This document shows, in pieces, positions 50,964 through 60,063 of a DNA stretch of 64,000 nt; the first letter of the stretch is position 1, and every line of letters begins with the position of its first letter. The DNA is from Levilactobacillus tongjiangensis (GTDB taxonomy: Bacteria > Bacillota > Bacilli > Lactobacillales > Lactobacillaceae), in contig NZ_RHNY01000003.1 of assembly GCF_003946345.1 (NCBI RefSeq), positions 1 to 64,000 on the forward strand, given 5' to 3'. The notes under the pieces were generated by a model that was not told where the DNA came from, searched no databases, and saw nothing but the letters and a program-made list of their open reading frames with translations. Made by a program: the position numbers and the translations under genes.

Positions 50964-52439
50964 TTAACCTTGGGCTTTCTCTGGGTGGCCTTGCAGGTAG
51001 ATTACATGGGTGTTCAGGAACTCTTCGATCCCGTGCTTCCCGTCATCACCGCCAATGCCAGATTCCTTCCAGCCGGAGTGGGAGCCGTTCATGGCTTCAA
51101 AGTTGAACCGGTTGATGTAGGTTTCGCCATCTTCTAGCTCACGAGAAGCGCGCATAACATTGTCGATGTTCTCAGTGAAGATGGAAGAGGTCAGACCAAA
51201 GTCACTGTCGTTGGCCATTTCAATGGCGTCATCCAACGTCTTAAAGGTCAAGACTGGCAGAACGGGGCCAAAAATTTCATCTTGGACGATTTCAGAGTCT
51301 TGCTTAACACCACTGATAACCGTTGGTTCAAAGTAGAAGCCCTTGGCAATCTTGACGACGTGGCCACCGGTTTCCAGTTTGCCACCGGCCGCAACGGCCC
51401 GGTCAACCATGCCAGATACTTTGTCCAGTGCGGCTTGGTTAATCAGCGGGCCCATGCCAATGTCTTCGTGAGCCATTGGATCGCCAACGGTGACTGCGGC
51501 CATCTTCTGTGCCAGTTCTTTCGTGAATTTGTCAGCAATGCTTTCCTGAACGTAGACTCGTTCACAGTTGTTGCAAAGCTGTCCGTTGTTATCGACCCGA
51601 GAATCGATGATCGATTGTACGGCCAAATCGATGTCGGCGTCCTTGCAAACAATCGCTGGCGCCTTGCCACCAAGTTCCAGGGAAACTTTGGCCATGTGGG
51701 TCGCTGCCGCTGCCATGACCCGCTTCCCGGAGTTGACGGAACCAGTCAAACTAATGATGCCGATCTTCTTGTTCTTGGAAAGTTCATCACCAATGACGGC
51801 CCCAGGACCGGTAACGATGTTAACAACACCCTTAGGAATGCCAACCTTTTCACAGATTTTACCAAATTCCAGTCCTAGGTTTGGTGTATCGGAACTAGGC
51901 TTCATGACAATGGTGTTCCCAGTTACCAAAGCTGGTCCCATCTTCCGCGCAATCAGGAAGAATGGGAAGTTCCAAGGCAAGATGCCAGCAGCGACGCCAA
52001 TGGGTTGCTTGTCGATCATGATACTTTCGTTGGCGTTGTCGGATTGTAGAATTTCACCTTCGTAAGTTCGTGAAGCACTAGCCATGTAATCAAAGTAGTC
52101 AGCTGAGAAGAGAATTTCGGTGGTAGCTAAAGACTTGATTTTACCTTGTTCTTCCTGGAGCATTTCAATCAGGTGATCGGCTTCCTGCCGGATTTCTGCA
52201 GCAACGTCGTGCAGATATTGCCCACGGGTTGCGGCGGGAACTTTCTTCCAGGACTTCTGAGCTTCATAAGCGGCATCGATAGCCGCACGCGTTTCCTCTA
52301 ATGTTGCACTAGGAACCGTAGAAATTGGTGCGCCAGTAGCGGGGTTGATCACGGTAATGAGATTGCCAGATGAAGAATCCTTGAATTCGCCATTGATGTA
52401 CATTTGATAATGCTTTAAAGCAACAGAATTTTGAGCCAT
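50964..52439 (-). CDS. NAD-dependent aldehyde dehydrogenase (AldA-like)
   Basis: A 491-residue aldehyde dehydrogenase related to lactaldehyde/glycolaldehyde dehydrogenase AldA. Key parts are PWNFPFFLIARKMGPAL, the glutamate motif LELGGKAPAIV and the active-site region NNGQLCNNCERVYV with its catalytic Cys. The ATG follows GGAAAGGA; a frame extending 16 residues further lacks a ribosome site. It has its own terminator, so it is separately transcribed from the alcohol dehydrogenase downstream. Confidence 0.92.
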   Translation of the reverse strand: MAQNSVALKHYQMYINGEFKDSSSGNLITVINPATGAPISTVPSATLEETRAAIDAAYEAQKSWKKVPAATRGQYLHDVAAEIRQEADHLIEMLQEEQGKIKSLATTEILFSADYFDYMASASRTYEGEILQSDNANESIMIDKQPIGVAAGILPWNFPFFLIARKMGPALVTGNTIVMKPSSDTPNLGLEFGKICEKVGIPKGVVNIVTGPGAVIGDELSKNKKIGIISLTGSVNSGKRVMAAAATHMAKVSLELGGKAPAIVCKDADIDLAVQSIIDSRVDNNGQLCNNCERVYVQESIADKFTKELAQKMAAVTVGDPMAHEDIGMGPLINQAALDKVSGMVDRAVAAGGKLETGGHVVKIAKGFYFEPTVISGVKQDSEIVQDEIFGPVLPVLTFKTLDDAIEMANDSDFGLTSSIFTENIDNVMRASRELEDGETYINRFNFEAMNGSHSGWKESGIGGDDGKHGIEEFLNTHVIYLQGHPEKAQG

Positions 52440-52956
52440 AGTAGGTCGTCCTTTCCCCAAATCAATAGACAGACTAACTTGATCCACAACACGTCATTGA
52501 ATGACATTTATAAATGGCATGGTTAACACCAATCAATCATTTATAGGTGTTGAAATCAATACAATGTTAACGATTGAGCAATCGAGGATACTAATATATT
52601 ACTGATATATCCGATTACTCGCCTACGTTATAACGCATTTATAGGAAGAATGCAAAATTATTCACAAGACAAGGCGACCACAAAATCTGGTGAGCTCTGC
52701 CGATCTTACTGCGCGTAGCGGTCGAAAATTTGATAATAGACTTGTTAAACTCAATGAAGAATTCAGTGGTCAAGGGTCTGCTTAGGACCGTTAATCGTTG
52801 ATTTTTAAGAGTTAGAGGCATTAAAAAAGACTGAATCAACGAGAATTCAGTCTCATAAGAATCATTTTTGTAAAAAGTTGGGATGATTTTGTAGAAAACC
52901 TGCAGCACCGGCCCCAAGATTACCTCAGTTTCTGTCATGCGGTGTTCCTCCTCAGG
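52440..52956. other. Gene-free interval with a terminator
   Basis: A 99-codon frame opens on the minus strand at 52938 behind GAGGAGG, but a terminator (GACTGAAT with ATTCAGTC plus T6, 52822-52854) lies inside it and the product matches nothing I know, so it is not called. The frame start may be a remnant of a second SMR-partner gene. The AT-rich rest probably holds the aldehyde dehydrogenase promoter. Confidence 0.5.
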
Positions 52957-53280
52957 TTAATTTCCTGGACCGTACAAATTGAGGATGACCACACCGGCAA
53001 CAACCAGTACAATTCCTAAAACGCTTGCCTGATTAATTGGTTCATGCCAATAAGTCATGGAGATAAACGTAGTGATGACGATGCCAATTCCAGCCCAGAT
53101 GGCGTAGGCAACGTTTAGATCGATGTTCTTCATCGCTAATGATAAGAAATAGAAGCATAGTGCATAGGCCCCTAATGCACCCAGGGCAGGAACGAAGCGG
53201 GTAAAGCCGGCTGCTGCCTTGAGTAAGTTTGTTCCAACAAGTTCTCCCATAATTGCAATGCCTAAGTACATGTACGGCAT
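52957..53280 (-). CDS. SMR-family multidrug efflux protein
   Basis: A 107-residue four-helix transporter. The essential Glu of helix 1 is in IMGELVGTNLLKAA, and NIDLNVAYAIWAGIGIVITTFI is the family helix 3. The ATG follows GAGGAGGTG. It lies alone, without a recognisable partner of the EbrAB type, and would extrude cationic compounds in exchange for protons. A cre-like and a parS-like site lie upstream. Confidence 0.92.
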   Translation of the reverse strand: MPYMYLGIAIMGELVGTNLLKAAAGFTRFVPALGALGAYALCFYFLSLAMKNIDLNVAYAIWAGIGIVITTFISMTYWHEPINQASVLGIVLVVAGVVILNLYGPGN

Positions 53281-53297
53281 GGTGAACACCTCCTCAT

Positions 53298-53313
53298 GTT
53301 TCGTGTGAAACCC
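53298..53313. promoter_or_regulatory. parS-like site (weak)
   Basis: TGTTTCGTGTGAAACC is two bases from the parS consensus. Confidence 0.3.
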
Positions 53314-53356
53314 AACTGTAAGATTTACCCTAACAGTTCACTAACGTTGGGGCAAT

Positions 53357-53370
53357 TAAAAGCGCTTACA
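53357..53370 (-). promoter_or_regulatory. cre-like site upstream of the SMR gene
   Basis: TGTAAGCGCTTTTA on the minus strand, one mismatch to the cre consensus. Confidence 0.45.
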
Positions 53371-53400
53371 AATTCAAAAGCTGGTTAACTAACTAAGAAA

Positions 53401-53448
53401 AGACGACAGCGGGGGACCGGGGCAAAAGTCCCGGCCCCCTGCTAAAGA
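53401..53448 (-). terminator. Terminator of the amidase gene
   Basis: AGCGGGGGACCGGG pairs with CCCGGCCCCCTGCT around AGT-like loop sequence. Confidence 0.75.
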
Positions 53449-53453
53449 TGGTC

Positions 53454-54131
53454 CTACTTGATTTTTTCGTTCGTGATGGCTTCGATGTCCGCTTTGGCAA
53501 TCTTGGCCATGTGTTTCTTCAAATGTTTGACGTCGGTTTTATTTGTAATAAAACCAGACTCAACTAGACTGTAATCAATGCCCCGCTTACGCAGAACGTT
53601 ACAGTTCCGAAGGTTCGTTCGGAAACTATAGCCATTGTAAGCGCGGTTTAAGCCAACGTATTTTTTGATGACTTTAGCCAGACGCTTATCACGAGCCGTT
53701 GGGTGCTTCTTGTGAATGATCACGTGACCCCCATGACCGGCTGGTGCATCTAAGTGGAACATGATAACGGTCGTTTTCTTATTAATCTTGTAGGAACCCT
53801 TGTGGTGATACAAGGTATCACTCACCAAGTTTTTCTTGGGATTATAGAAAGTGATTTCACTGTTTTTAACTTCCTTGGCATACTTTCGTAATTGTGGCAG
53901 CATGTGCTTCCGCAGGAAAGCTGCTTCGGTGGTGCCATTACCGCGAGCACCGGGATCGCCGGCACCGTGGCCCATGACAATCAGGTAATGTTTCTTGGCC
54001 TTAGTCTTGGGCTTAGTTTTAGTCGTGGTTGTTTTGGTAGCCGCGCTGGCGGTGGTTGTGGTCGTCGTTGCTAGCGTTAGTGGTAACAGTAACATGAGCC
54101 CCGCAACGAGACCGAAAGTCCATTTTTTCAT
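53454..54131 (-). CDS. Secreted N-acetylmuramoyl-L-alanine amidase (Amidase_3)
   Basis: A 225-residue secreted peptidoglycan amidase. After the signal peptide (about residues 1-30, cleavage near TASA) and a Lys/Thr-rich linker the zinc motif appears: VMGHGAGDPGARGNGTTEAAF, then MFHLDAPAGHGGH, and the catalytic Glu in YSLVESGFITN. It would cut the bond between muramic acid and the peptide. There is no wall-binding domain, so its length is near minimal. Confidence 0.9.
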   Translation of the reverse strand: MKKWTFGLVAGLMLLLPLTLATTTTTTASAATKTTTTKTKPKTKAKKHYLIVMGHGAGDPGARGNGTTEAAFLRKHMLPQLRKYAKEVKNSEITFYNPKKNLVSDTLYHHKGSYKINKKTTVIMFHLDAPAGHGGHVIIHKKHPTARDKRLAKVIKKYVGLNRAYNGYSFRTNLRNCNVLRKRGIDYSLVESGFITNKTDVKHLKKHMAKIAKADIEAITNEKIK

Positions 54132-54370
54132 ATGTAGATTCGCTCCCTTAAAAGTGTTAAGGATGATGAGTCTTTAACTGCATTAAGCATACGCTAAATC
54201 CGCGAAAACGGGTAGACCTTTTTCCAAATTCGGCGAGAATATTTGATTGCTGCACCATTCAATCATCCAATTAATTGTTGATTGCGGTTTTCATTAGAGA
54301 ATCAGGGTGCGATGCGCGTTCATCGCCTGGTATAATTAACATAATATTGTTTGGAGAGGGATGGACGCGT

Positions 54371-54928
54371 GTGGATGAGCAACGGGTCGTACAGATTATT
54401 CAACAGGTACCGGAATTGATGACCATTTTAAAAGTGATTGATCGTTGTCATCTGCGGCAGGGGGCCCTGGCAGCGGGCAGCATTCGTAACACGGTCTGGC
54501 AAGTGCTAAGTCACCAGCCCGTTCAGCTGATGAGTGACGTGGATGTTGTCTTTTTTGATCCGGACCGACCAGCTAGTGATGATTTGAAAATCTATGACCA
54601 CTTAGTTCAGGTGGCTCCCCAGTTTAACTGGCAGGTTAAAAATGAAGTGTACATGGCGCATTACAATTTTGCGGATACGCCGGAGTTTACGTCAGTAGCG
54701 GACGCCATCGGCCACTTTGTTGAAGCCCCCACTTGTGTCGGGGCATATTTGGCAGATGGTGAGGTGAAGCTGATTGCACCACACGGGGTGACGGATCTCC
54801 TAGCGTTGCGGTGTCGGCCGATTCCCTTCTATCAACAGGATCAGCAGCATTTGGCCATTTTTCGTGAGCGCATGGCGAAAAAGCAATGGCAGCAGCGTTG
54901 GCCGCAATTACAGATTAGCGAAAAATAG
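54371..54928 (+). CDS. Nucleotidyltransferase family protein
   Basis: A 185-residue protein of the NTP_transf_6 (DUF925) group. GALAAGSIRNTVWQ carries the conserved Gly-Ser and DVDVVFFD the paired Asp metal ligands; it continues with APHGVTDLLALRCRP. The start is GTG after GGAGAGGG; a longer frame to 54275 has no ribosome site. Substrate unknown; members transfer nucleotides to small molecules or proteins. A terminator follows. Confidence 0.85.
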   Translation: MDEQRVVQIIQQVPELMTILKVIDRCHLRQGALAAGSIRNTVWQVLSHQPVQLMSDVDVVFFDPDRPASDDLKIYDHLVQVAPQFNWQVKNEVYMAHYNFADTPEFTSVADAIGHFVEAPTCVGAYLADGEVKLIAPHGVTDLLALRCRPIPFYQQDQQHLAIFRERMAKKQWQQRWPQLQISEK

Positions 54929-54932
54929 AAAT

Positions 54933-54972
54933 TAAAAACGACCATCAGATAATTCTGGTGGTCGTTTTTAAT
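54933..54972 (+). terminator. Terminator after the nucleotidyltransferase gene
   Basis: AAAAACGACCATCAGA pairs with TCTGGTGGTCGTTTTT. Confidence 0.9.
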
Positions 54973-55002
54973 CTGCCTGGCGTGGGTCCATTAGCATAGA
55001 AA

Positions 55003-55042
55003 AACGCCGCAGCTATATCTAAATGATAGCGGCGACGTTTAG
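55003..55042 (-). terminator. Terminator of the DUF2798 gene
   Basis: CGCCGCAGCTAT pairs with ATAGCGGCG, followed on the minus strand by GTTTTTC. Confidence 0.7.
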
Positions 55043-55050
55043 TTTAGAAA

Positions 55051-55557
55051 TTAGTTTTCGATGGATTCTGGTTCAGCTGACGCTTCGGCTGGGGCGGTTT
55101 GCTTTTGAACGGCACCCAGGATGGCGCGGGCGATAGGCCCAACGATTAAAAGCTGTAAAGGTAAAGCCATGAAGAGGTTAAAGATCCAGGTGTGCAAGTA
55201 GGTCAGGAAGAAGTTACCACCAAAGTTTTGGGTAACGACCATCCCGAAGAGGGACATCAGGGTAACCATCCCGGCCACCATCATTACAGAAATGGTGAGG
55301 GCGATACGAATCTGCTTCTTTTTCATGTAATCGTTAATGATAAAGTGGAAAAAGATGTATTTAACACCGGGGCCAATGATTCCCAAGTCGCAGATTGCGG
55401 CGACAATCAGGGCCAGTGGATAGCCAGTCAGGACTTCACGAATGAAGTGATGTGAAAATCCATCGGCTAGGGCGATGTTGTAGCCAGCCATGACTAAGAC
55501 CATGAGGCCTGCCATGACGGCAGTGAAAAGTAGTTCTTCTTTAAAATTTTTAGGCAT
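55051..55557 (-). CDS. DUF2798 membrane protein
   Basis: A 168-residue protein with four helices in two DUF2798 repeats (FTAVMAGLMVLVMAGYNIAL and ALTISVMMVAGMVTLMSLFG). The C-terminal tail is Glu/Ala-rich. The start ATG follows CGAGGAG. Function unknown in the family; the pair with the next gene upstream recalls regulators of small-molecule transport. Confidence 0.85.
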   Translation of the reverse strand: MPKNFKEELLFTAVMAGLMVLVMAGYNIALADGFSHHFIREVLTGYPLALIVAAICDLGIIGPGVKYIFFHFIINDYMKKKQIRIALTISVMMVAGMVTLMSLFGMVVTQNFGGNFFLTYLHTWIFNLFMALPLQLLIVGPIARAILGAVQKQTAPAEASAEPESIEN

Positions 55558-55728
55558 TGTGTTGCTCCTCGTTTGAATTTCCCACGAGGTGCTAGCATAC
55601 CACGTTTAATTTCACGGCGTAAGGATTATTTTTGAAATGGGACAATGTTTTCGAGAAAAACGCCAGCGTAGGTGTTACACGATTATAAATATCATTTATT
55701 GTGACTGAGTAATCGAAAATGGAAGAGA

Positions 55729-56273
55729 CTAGTCTTCTTCAGCTGAATCCGTGGTGGTTTCTGCGGACTTATCCTTTGTTGGTAGCAGTCGTTCCATAAT
55801 CTGATTAAAGTAATCAGATGCATAACCAATTAAGAAAATCCCCAGCAACATGGAACCGTAGAGTTGTCCTACGAACAGGGCCCAGTGATGGACGGGAACG
55901 TTGGTAATAATCAACATGGTCGTTCCCCAAGCAATCAGCCAAGCGGGCACAATCGTAAATTTCATAATCGTCCCTTGTAGGAATAACACGATGAACGTCA
56001 GGAGGCCAAACATGATGGCGCTCGGCCACAGCTGACCCATGCCTGGCACCTGGAGCAGGCGAAAGGCGATTAAGCCCCAAGCAATCCCCAAGGCAAGCTC
56101 ACTAAGATATTCCAAATCTTATCTTTAGGGAAACCAGCGCCAAAAAAGTAGGAAACTGCAACGAAAGCGGCGGAGCCCATCCAGAGGGAAAAGCTGCCCA
56201 TGACGACGCTATAAACAAGGGTGAACAATCCCACCCCAATTGAATCCAACCAGACTTTTTTACTAATTTTCAT
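55729..56273 (-). pseudogene. DUF1097 membrane protein, frameshifted
   Basis: The first frame (56273-56070) starts MKISKKVWLDSIGVGLF and holds the first two helices, then meets a stop. The second frame (from about 56115) continues FRLLQVPGMGQLWPSAI and the rest of the DUF1097 domain with an acidic tail. A one-base change near 56085-56100, in a run of G, breaks the gene. The ATG has AGGGGATTCC before it. A cre-like site lies upstream. Confidence 0.75.
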
Positions 56274-56291
56274 ACGGAATCCCCTTTACTA

Positions 56292-56305
56292 ATTAAACGC
56301 TTACA
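56292..56305 (-). promoter_or_regulatory. cre-like site upstream of the DUF1097 gene
   Basis: TGTAAGCGTTTAAT on the minus strand, one mismatch to the cre consensus. Confidence 0.45.
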
Positions 56306-56636
56306 CAGCTATTGTAATCAACAGTTTAAAGGATTCAGTTGATGGGCGCAAGGACTTTAGGTAAAACGTTATAACAAATATTTAAAATACCCAGAAATTG
56401 ATAAAAATTTGGAAATGTACGCTAGTTGCTGTCAATTTTTTCTAAAAGATTAGCTACTTTGGATTTAGAGTCAAGCTAGTGACAACCGTTTCTGTCGGCG
56501 GTTGCATAAAGATTATCGTAATGGTCTTTACCAATCGTGTACAGAACGTTTGCAAATACAACACAATCCCTTGCTAATATCAATTCTTGTGATAAGCGCT
56601 GAACACTAATAATAACTATAAGCAGGGAGAAATAAC
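56306..56636. other. AT-rich interval before the phosphatase gene
   Basis: No gene or RNA motif is recognised. TTGTGA (56587-56592), a 17-bp spacer and TAATAA (56610-56615) could be a promoter for the next gene. Confidence 0.35.
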
Positions 56637-58049
56637 ATGCAAAGCTCAATTGTCAAGACTCTTAGCCTAGCCGGGGTCACACTATCATTAATGGGAGCGG
56701 GCGTTCCCAGTGTTGTTGCCGCAGCTGATGCCAATACTGCTGGCCAACCAACGGAACAAACGACACCTAAGCCTGGTGACAAAGACAAACCAGCTACGGG
56801 AACTGATACTGGTAAGCCGGTGACGCCACCGGTTACTACGCCAGCTAAGCCTAAGCCACAACCAATCAACCCCATTCCAACTGAATCATTGGGGAAATAC
56901 TTGTTATCCGATCAATCTAAGGAAGCTGACCTTAAGCAACACCTAATTGCCTTCCATAAGACTAAAAACACGCGTGACATTGGTGGCTATCAGACGGCCG
57001 ATGGTAAGTGGCAAATTAAGCCAAACAGTTTGTTACGTTCAGATGCGTTGAACAACTTGGACGCAGACGATATTAAGTTGTTTACGGACAAGTACCGGGT
57101 CAAGCAAGTTGTTGATTTCAGAACGCCTGGTCAAGCTTCAGGCAAGGGGACGGATAAGGTTATTCCTGGTGCCCCCAACACCAATTTATCAGTGCTGGGC
57201 GCGCACGCCTACGCTGATGGCCAAGGCGACGGTGCCTTCTACGTCCAACGTTTAGAATTTGGCTACCCAGCGGTTATGGGTTATCGTCAATTCTTGAACA
57301 TGGTATTGAAGAATGAAGGCGGCGCATTCCTATACCACTGTACTTCAGGGAAAGACCGAACTGGGATTGCGACCGTTCTGCTGATGTCGATCTTTGGGAT
57401 GGACAAGCAAACAATGGTCAATGACTTCATGCTCTCACAATACACGGGACGGACTGTGAAGATCGAATGGATCTCAGAATACTTCCGTGAAATTGAACAA
57501 AACTACGGCTCTCTTCAAAAATACATCAACGACGTTCTGGGCTTCACACCAGCCCAACAGGAACAACTGAAGGCGAAGTATCTGATCTCAACTGATGGCA
57601 AGAATACGCCATACGTGGATAAGACGGCGGTTAAGCCAACTCCGGCTCCAACTCCAACTCCAGCGCCAACAGCGCCAGTCACGCCAGCTAAGCCAGATAA
57701 GAAGCCAGAAACGGCAACGCCAGTTAAGCCAACGCCAGCCAAGCCTATTCATGGTGGCGCAGCTGACAAGCCTGTAAAGGGCAAGAAGGTCAAAATTCTT
57801 TCAACCAAGAAGTTGCATACGAAATTTACGTACAAGTTGAAGGCAAACAAAAAATGGTTTAAGGATGCCCTGTTAGCCAAGGTCTTTGGTAAGGGTCACA
57901 CCCCTAAGCACTCTGCTAAGAAATGGCAGCTAACTAAGATTGAACATGTAAAAATCTCAGGTAAGAAGTACGCTTACTACCAAGTGAAAGATCACCAAGG
58001 TCATACAGCTTGGATTCTGAAGGCGCACGTGGTTAAAGTGCATAAATAG
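56637..58049 (+). CDS. Secreted tyrosine-protein phosphatase with C-terminal basic module
   Basis: A 470-residue protein: signal peptide (about 1-30, cleavage near VAAAD), a Pro/Thr linker, then a Y_phosphatase3 domain (about 90-310) opening TKNTRDIGGYQTADG and carrying the CX5R signature HCTSGKDRTG (about residue 237). A Pro/Thr/Lys-rich stretch (about 325-380) leads to a basic C-terminal SH3-like module (about 380-470) that probably binds the wall. Secreted phosphatases of this sort dephosphorylate phosphotyrosine or phosphoinositides; the target is unknown. A terminator follows. Confidence 0.88.
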   Translation: MQSSIVKTLSLAGVTLSLMGAGVPSVVAAADANTAGQPTEQTTPKPGDKDKPATGTDTGKPVTPPVTTPAKPKPQPINPIPTESLGKYLLSDQSKEADLKQHLIAFHKTKNTRDIGGYQTADGKWQIKPNSLLRSDALNNLDADDIKLFTDKYRVKQVVDFRTPGQASGKGTDKVIPGAPNTNLSVLGAHAYADGQGDGAFYVQRLEFGYPAVMGYRQFLNMVLKNEGGAFLYHCTSGKDRTGIATVLLMSIFGMDKQTMVNDFMLSQYTGRTVKIEWISEYFREIEQNYGSLQKYINDVLGFTPAQQEQLKAKYLISTDGKNTPYVDKTAVKPTPAPTPTPAPTAPVTPAKPDKKPETATPVKPTPAKPIHGGAADKPVKGKKVKILSTKKLHTKFTYKLKANKKWFKDALLAKVFGKGHTPKHSAKKWQLTKIEHVKISGKKYAYYQVKDHQGHTAWILKAHVVKVHK

Positions 58050-58063
58050 GTTAATAGATAAAG

Positions 58064-58097
58064 CAAAGGACCGGGCAAGTGCCCGGTCCTTTATGCG
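58064..58097 (+). terminator. Phosphatase gene terminator
   Basis: AAAGGACCGGGCA pairs with TGCCCGGTCCTTT. Confidence 0.88.
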
Positions 58098-58126
58098 TTG
58101 AAACACTGAATTCTAACGTTTAAAAA

Positions 58127-58266
58127 TCATTGCGCCGTAACTTTCATTTCCGGTGTAGTTGCCATGTAGAATAAGGAAATGTTTCCACGTTCTTTCAAAG
58201 TTAGGTGATGACCTTGGGACGATTCATGGTAAGCTGTTCTTGCATCAAGACGAAGACCTCTTTCAT
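58127..58266 (-). pseudogene. Possible N-terminal remnant of an IS30-type transposase
   Basis: On the minus strand one frame reads KEVFVLMQEQLTMNRPK and another continues HHLTLKERGNISLFYM before a stop. HHLTLKER is like the start of IS30 transposases. The two parts are out of phase and nothing else of an IS remains. Tentative. Confidence 0.4.
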
Positions 58267-58377
58267 TGTTTGTGTGAGAACTCCAATGATACCTGAGATT
58301 TACGTCTTGGTGTATTTATTTTGTCCTAAATTCTAAGTGGCTAACTTGATTATAAAATTCGCCTAAAATTTAATAAT

Positions 58378-59388
58378 CTACTTACTCAGCTTAAACAATT
58401 TTGTCTGATATTTAACATCCGCATGATTACTTAACCCACTAACTTTAACCGTATAAGCGTGGTTGACTTTCACCTTGCTCAGTGCTGGCTGGTAGGAAAT
58501 ACTGGTCTTAAACCAGCCATAGCCGGTCGCATCATTGTAGTTGGTCACATGGGTCACCTTAATCTTCTTATGCGTCGTATTATCAGTGACCTTGACGACT
58601 GGCTTGCTGGCCTTTTCTCCCGTCCCAATGCTGTATGAAAGCGACCAGACACCGCCCTCAACGGCATTGATTGGGAAAACACCGGCCTTAGGATAAGCAA
58701 CTTCCTTAGCTAATCCAGCTTTAGGATCAAAGGCCCGGCATTTGGCGCCGCCCTCAAATACCTTGAGATCATTGTAAATACCGGCTTGACCGACACCAAT
58801 TTCAATCGTGTTGCCTAGCAACCATTCGCGGTGACCGGGAACGTAGTCAGACTGTCCTGAATCTACCAGATAATTCAAAACGTTGTCATAGGGCTTAACC
58901 ACGCCCTCACCAATATTGCTATAACCCGTGGCATCGACGCCCCGATTCCAAGCCGTCTTTGAAACGTATCCGGGCCGCTTGATACCCGTCAATTCATGTG
59001 CCAGCCCTTCATCCGCAGCGGCCATCGTGGCAGCACCATACTGCGCATCCTCATTCCACTGGGGATTAGCTTCAATTGTATTCAGGCCATACATTTGCCG
59101 GTAAAAGTTAACGGATTTGACCGTAGCGTTGATGTACTTTTGGCTCAGCTTGCCCGGTTTAAATGACTTCTTCAATGATGGCTTTTGCGCGTACATCCCC
59201 TTGGTGCTGTTAGAGATGCCTTTCAGCTGTTGCCGATAACCTTTGATGGTTGCCCGTTCCTGGGTGGTAAAGGCCTTCTTTTCGGTCGGTTCCTTAGCCT
59301 TGGTTTTCGCCGCCGCCGGTTGGAAACCTAATGCGCCACCAAACGTGACGGCCAAGAGGCCAAGCATAAGGGTGGTTGTTTTTTTCAT
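58378..59388 (-). CDS. Secreted CAP (SCP/PR-1) domain protein
   Basis: A 336-residue secreted protein. A signal peptide (about 1-27, cleavage near AAAK) is followed by a helical linker and a CAP domain (about 90-235): VNFYRQMYGLNTIEANPQWNEDAQYGA, the conserved AHELTG region and GYSNIGEGVV. The C-terminal third is Ig-like. CAP proteins in bacteria are wall-associated and of unsettled function. The ATG follows AAAGGGAG. Confidence 0.9.
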   Translation of the reverse strand: MKKTTTLMLGLLAVTFGGALGFQPAAAKTKAKEPTEKKAFTTQERATIKGYRQQLKGISNSTKGMYAQKPSLKKSFKPGKLSQKYINATVKSVNFYRQMYGLNTIEANPQWNEDAQYGAATMAAADEGLAHELTGIKRPGYVSKTAWNRGVDATGYSNIGEGVVKPYDNVLNYLVDSGQSDYVPGHREWLLGNTIEIGVGQAGIYNDLKVFEGGAKCRAFDPKAGLAKEVAYPKAGVFPINAVEGGVWSLSYSIGTGEKASKPVVKVTDNTTHKKIKVTHVTNYNDATGYGWFKTSISYQPALSKVKVNHAYTVKVSGLSNHADVKYQTKLFKLSK

Positions 59389-59436
59389 GATGTGACTCCC
59401 TTTCTGTATGTATAACCTTAATCATACACGAGGGGC

Positions 59437-59949
59437 ATGACACAATATGTCATTGAGCAACTTGTTCGTAAAATTTTCCGTGTGACTTATCGGCTAGCTA
59501 AGACACTCGTTGCGGCGTATGGTTCACATACACTTTTTGTTTTGGAAGATTTAACTAACGTGACGTTCAACACCGAGGACCTGCCTAAGTCCCTACGAAA
59601 CAGCCATCGTTCCTGGTCTTTTTTCCAACTAGAGTCTTTCTTAACATATAAGGCTCAGGCCATTCAGAGTATCGTGGTGAAGGTCAATCCGGCCTTCACC
59701 TCACAACGCTGTCCCAAGTGTGGATTGGTTGAGAAGGCCAACCGGCATCACGATACTCATGAATATTGGTGTGCCCAATGCCAATATCGTTGTAACGATG
59801 ACCGATTAGGAGCCATGAATATTGCAATGCTCGGCCAAGATTGGTTGAACTGTATCAAACATCCAAAGATTAAGAAGCTAACAACTATTGGGTGGATCCT
59901 GATAGTTAAACGGGTGACCGTCAATTACCCGGTGATGTTGCCACTATGA
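59437..59949 (+). pseudogene. TnpB (IS200/IS605 OrfB) C-terminal fragment
   Basis: A 170-codon frame matches the C-terminal half of TnpB: RuvC Glu in LFVLEDLTNVTF, the zinc ribbon CPKCGLVEKANRHH and CAQCQYRC, and the final RuvC region NDDRLGAMNIA. The first 200 or so residues, including the first catalytic Asp, are missing, so it cannot be an active nuclease alone. It follows the CAP gene directly. Confidence 0.88.
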
Positions 59950-60035
59950 GTAGGAGTGCCTAACGGTTATGTTGGACTACTGTGTTGCAAGACACGTGAG
60001 CGACAAGCCTCTGAATTCATTCAGGGGTAATTGAC
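59950..60035 (+). mobile_element. IS605-type right end next to tnpB
   Basis: The interval after the tnpB stop carries an imperfect hairpin CCTCTGAAT/ATTCAGGGG (60008-60027) typical of IS200/IS605 right ends. In known systems this region is the omega-RNA scaffold that guides TnpB. No left end was seen. Confidence 0.6.
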
Positions 60036-60063
60036 CTCGTAATTATTCAAAAAACAGGATATT

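Noticed and set aside
52639-52938. 99-codon minus-strand frame behind the SMR gene
   Set aside because: A strong intrinsic terminator lies inside the frame and the product has no family likeness, despite a good ribosome site.
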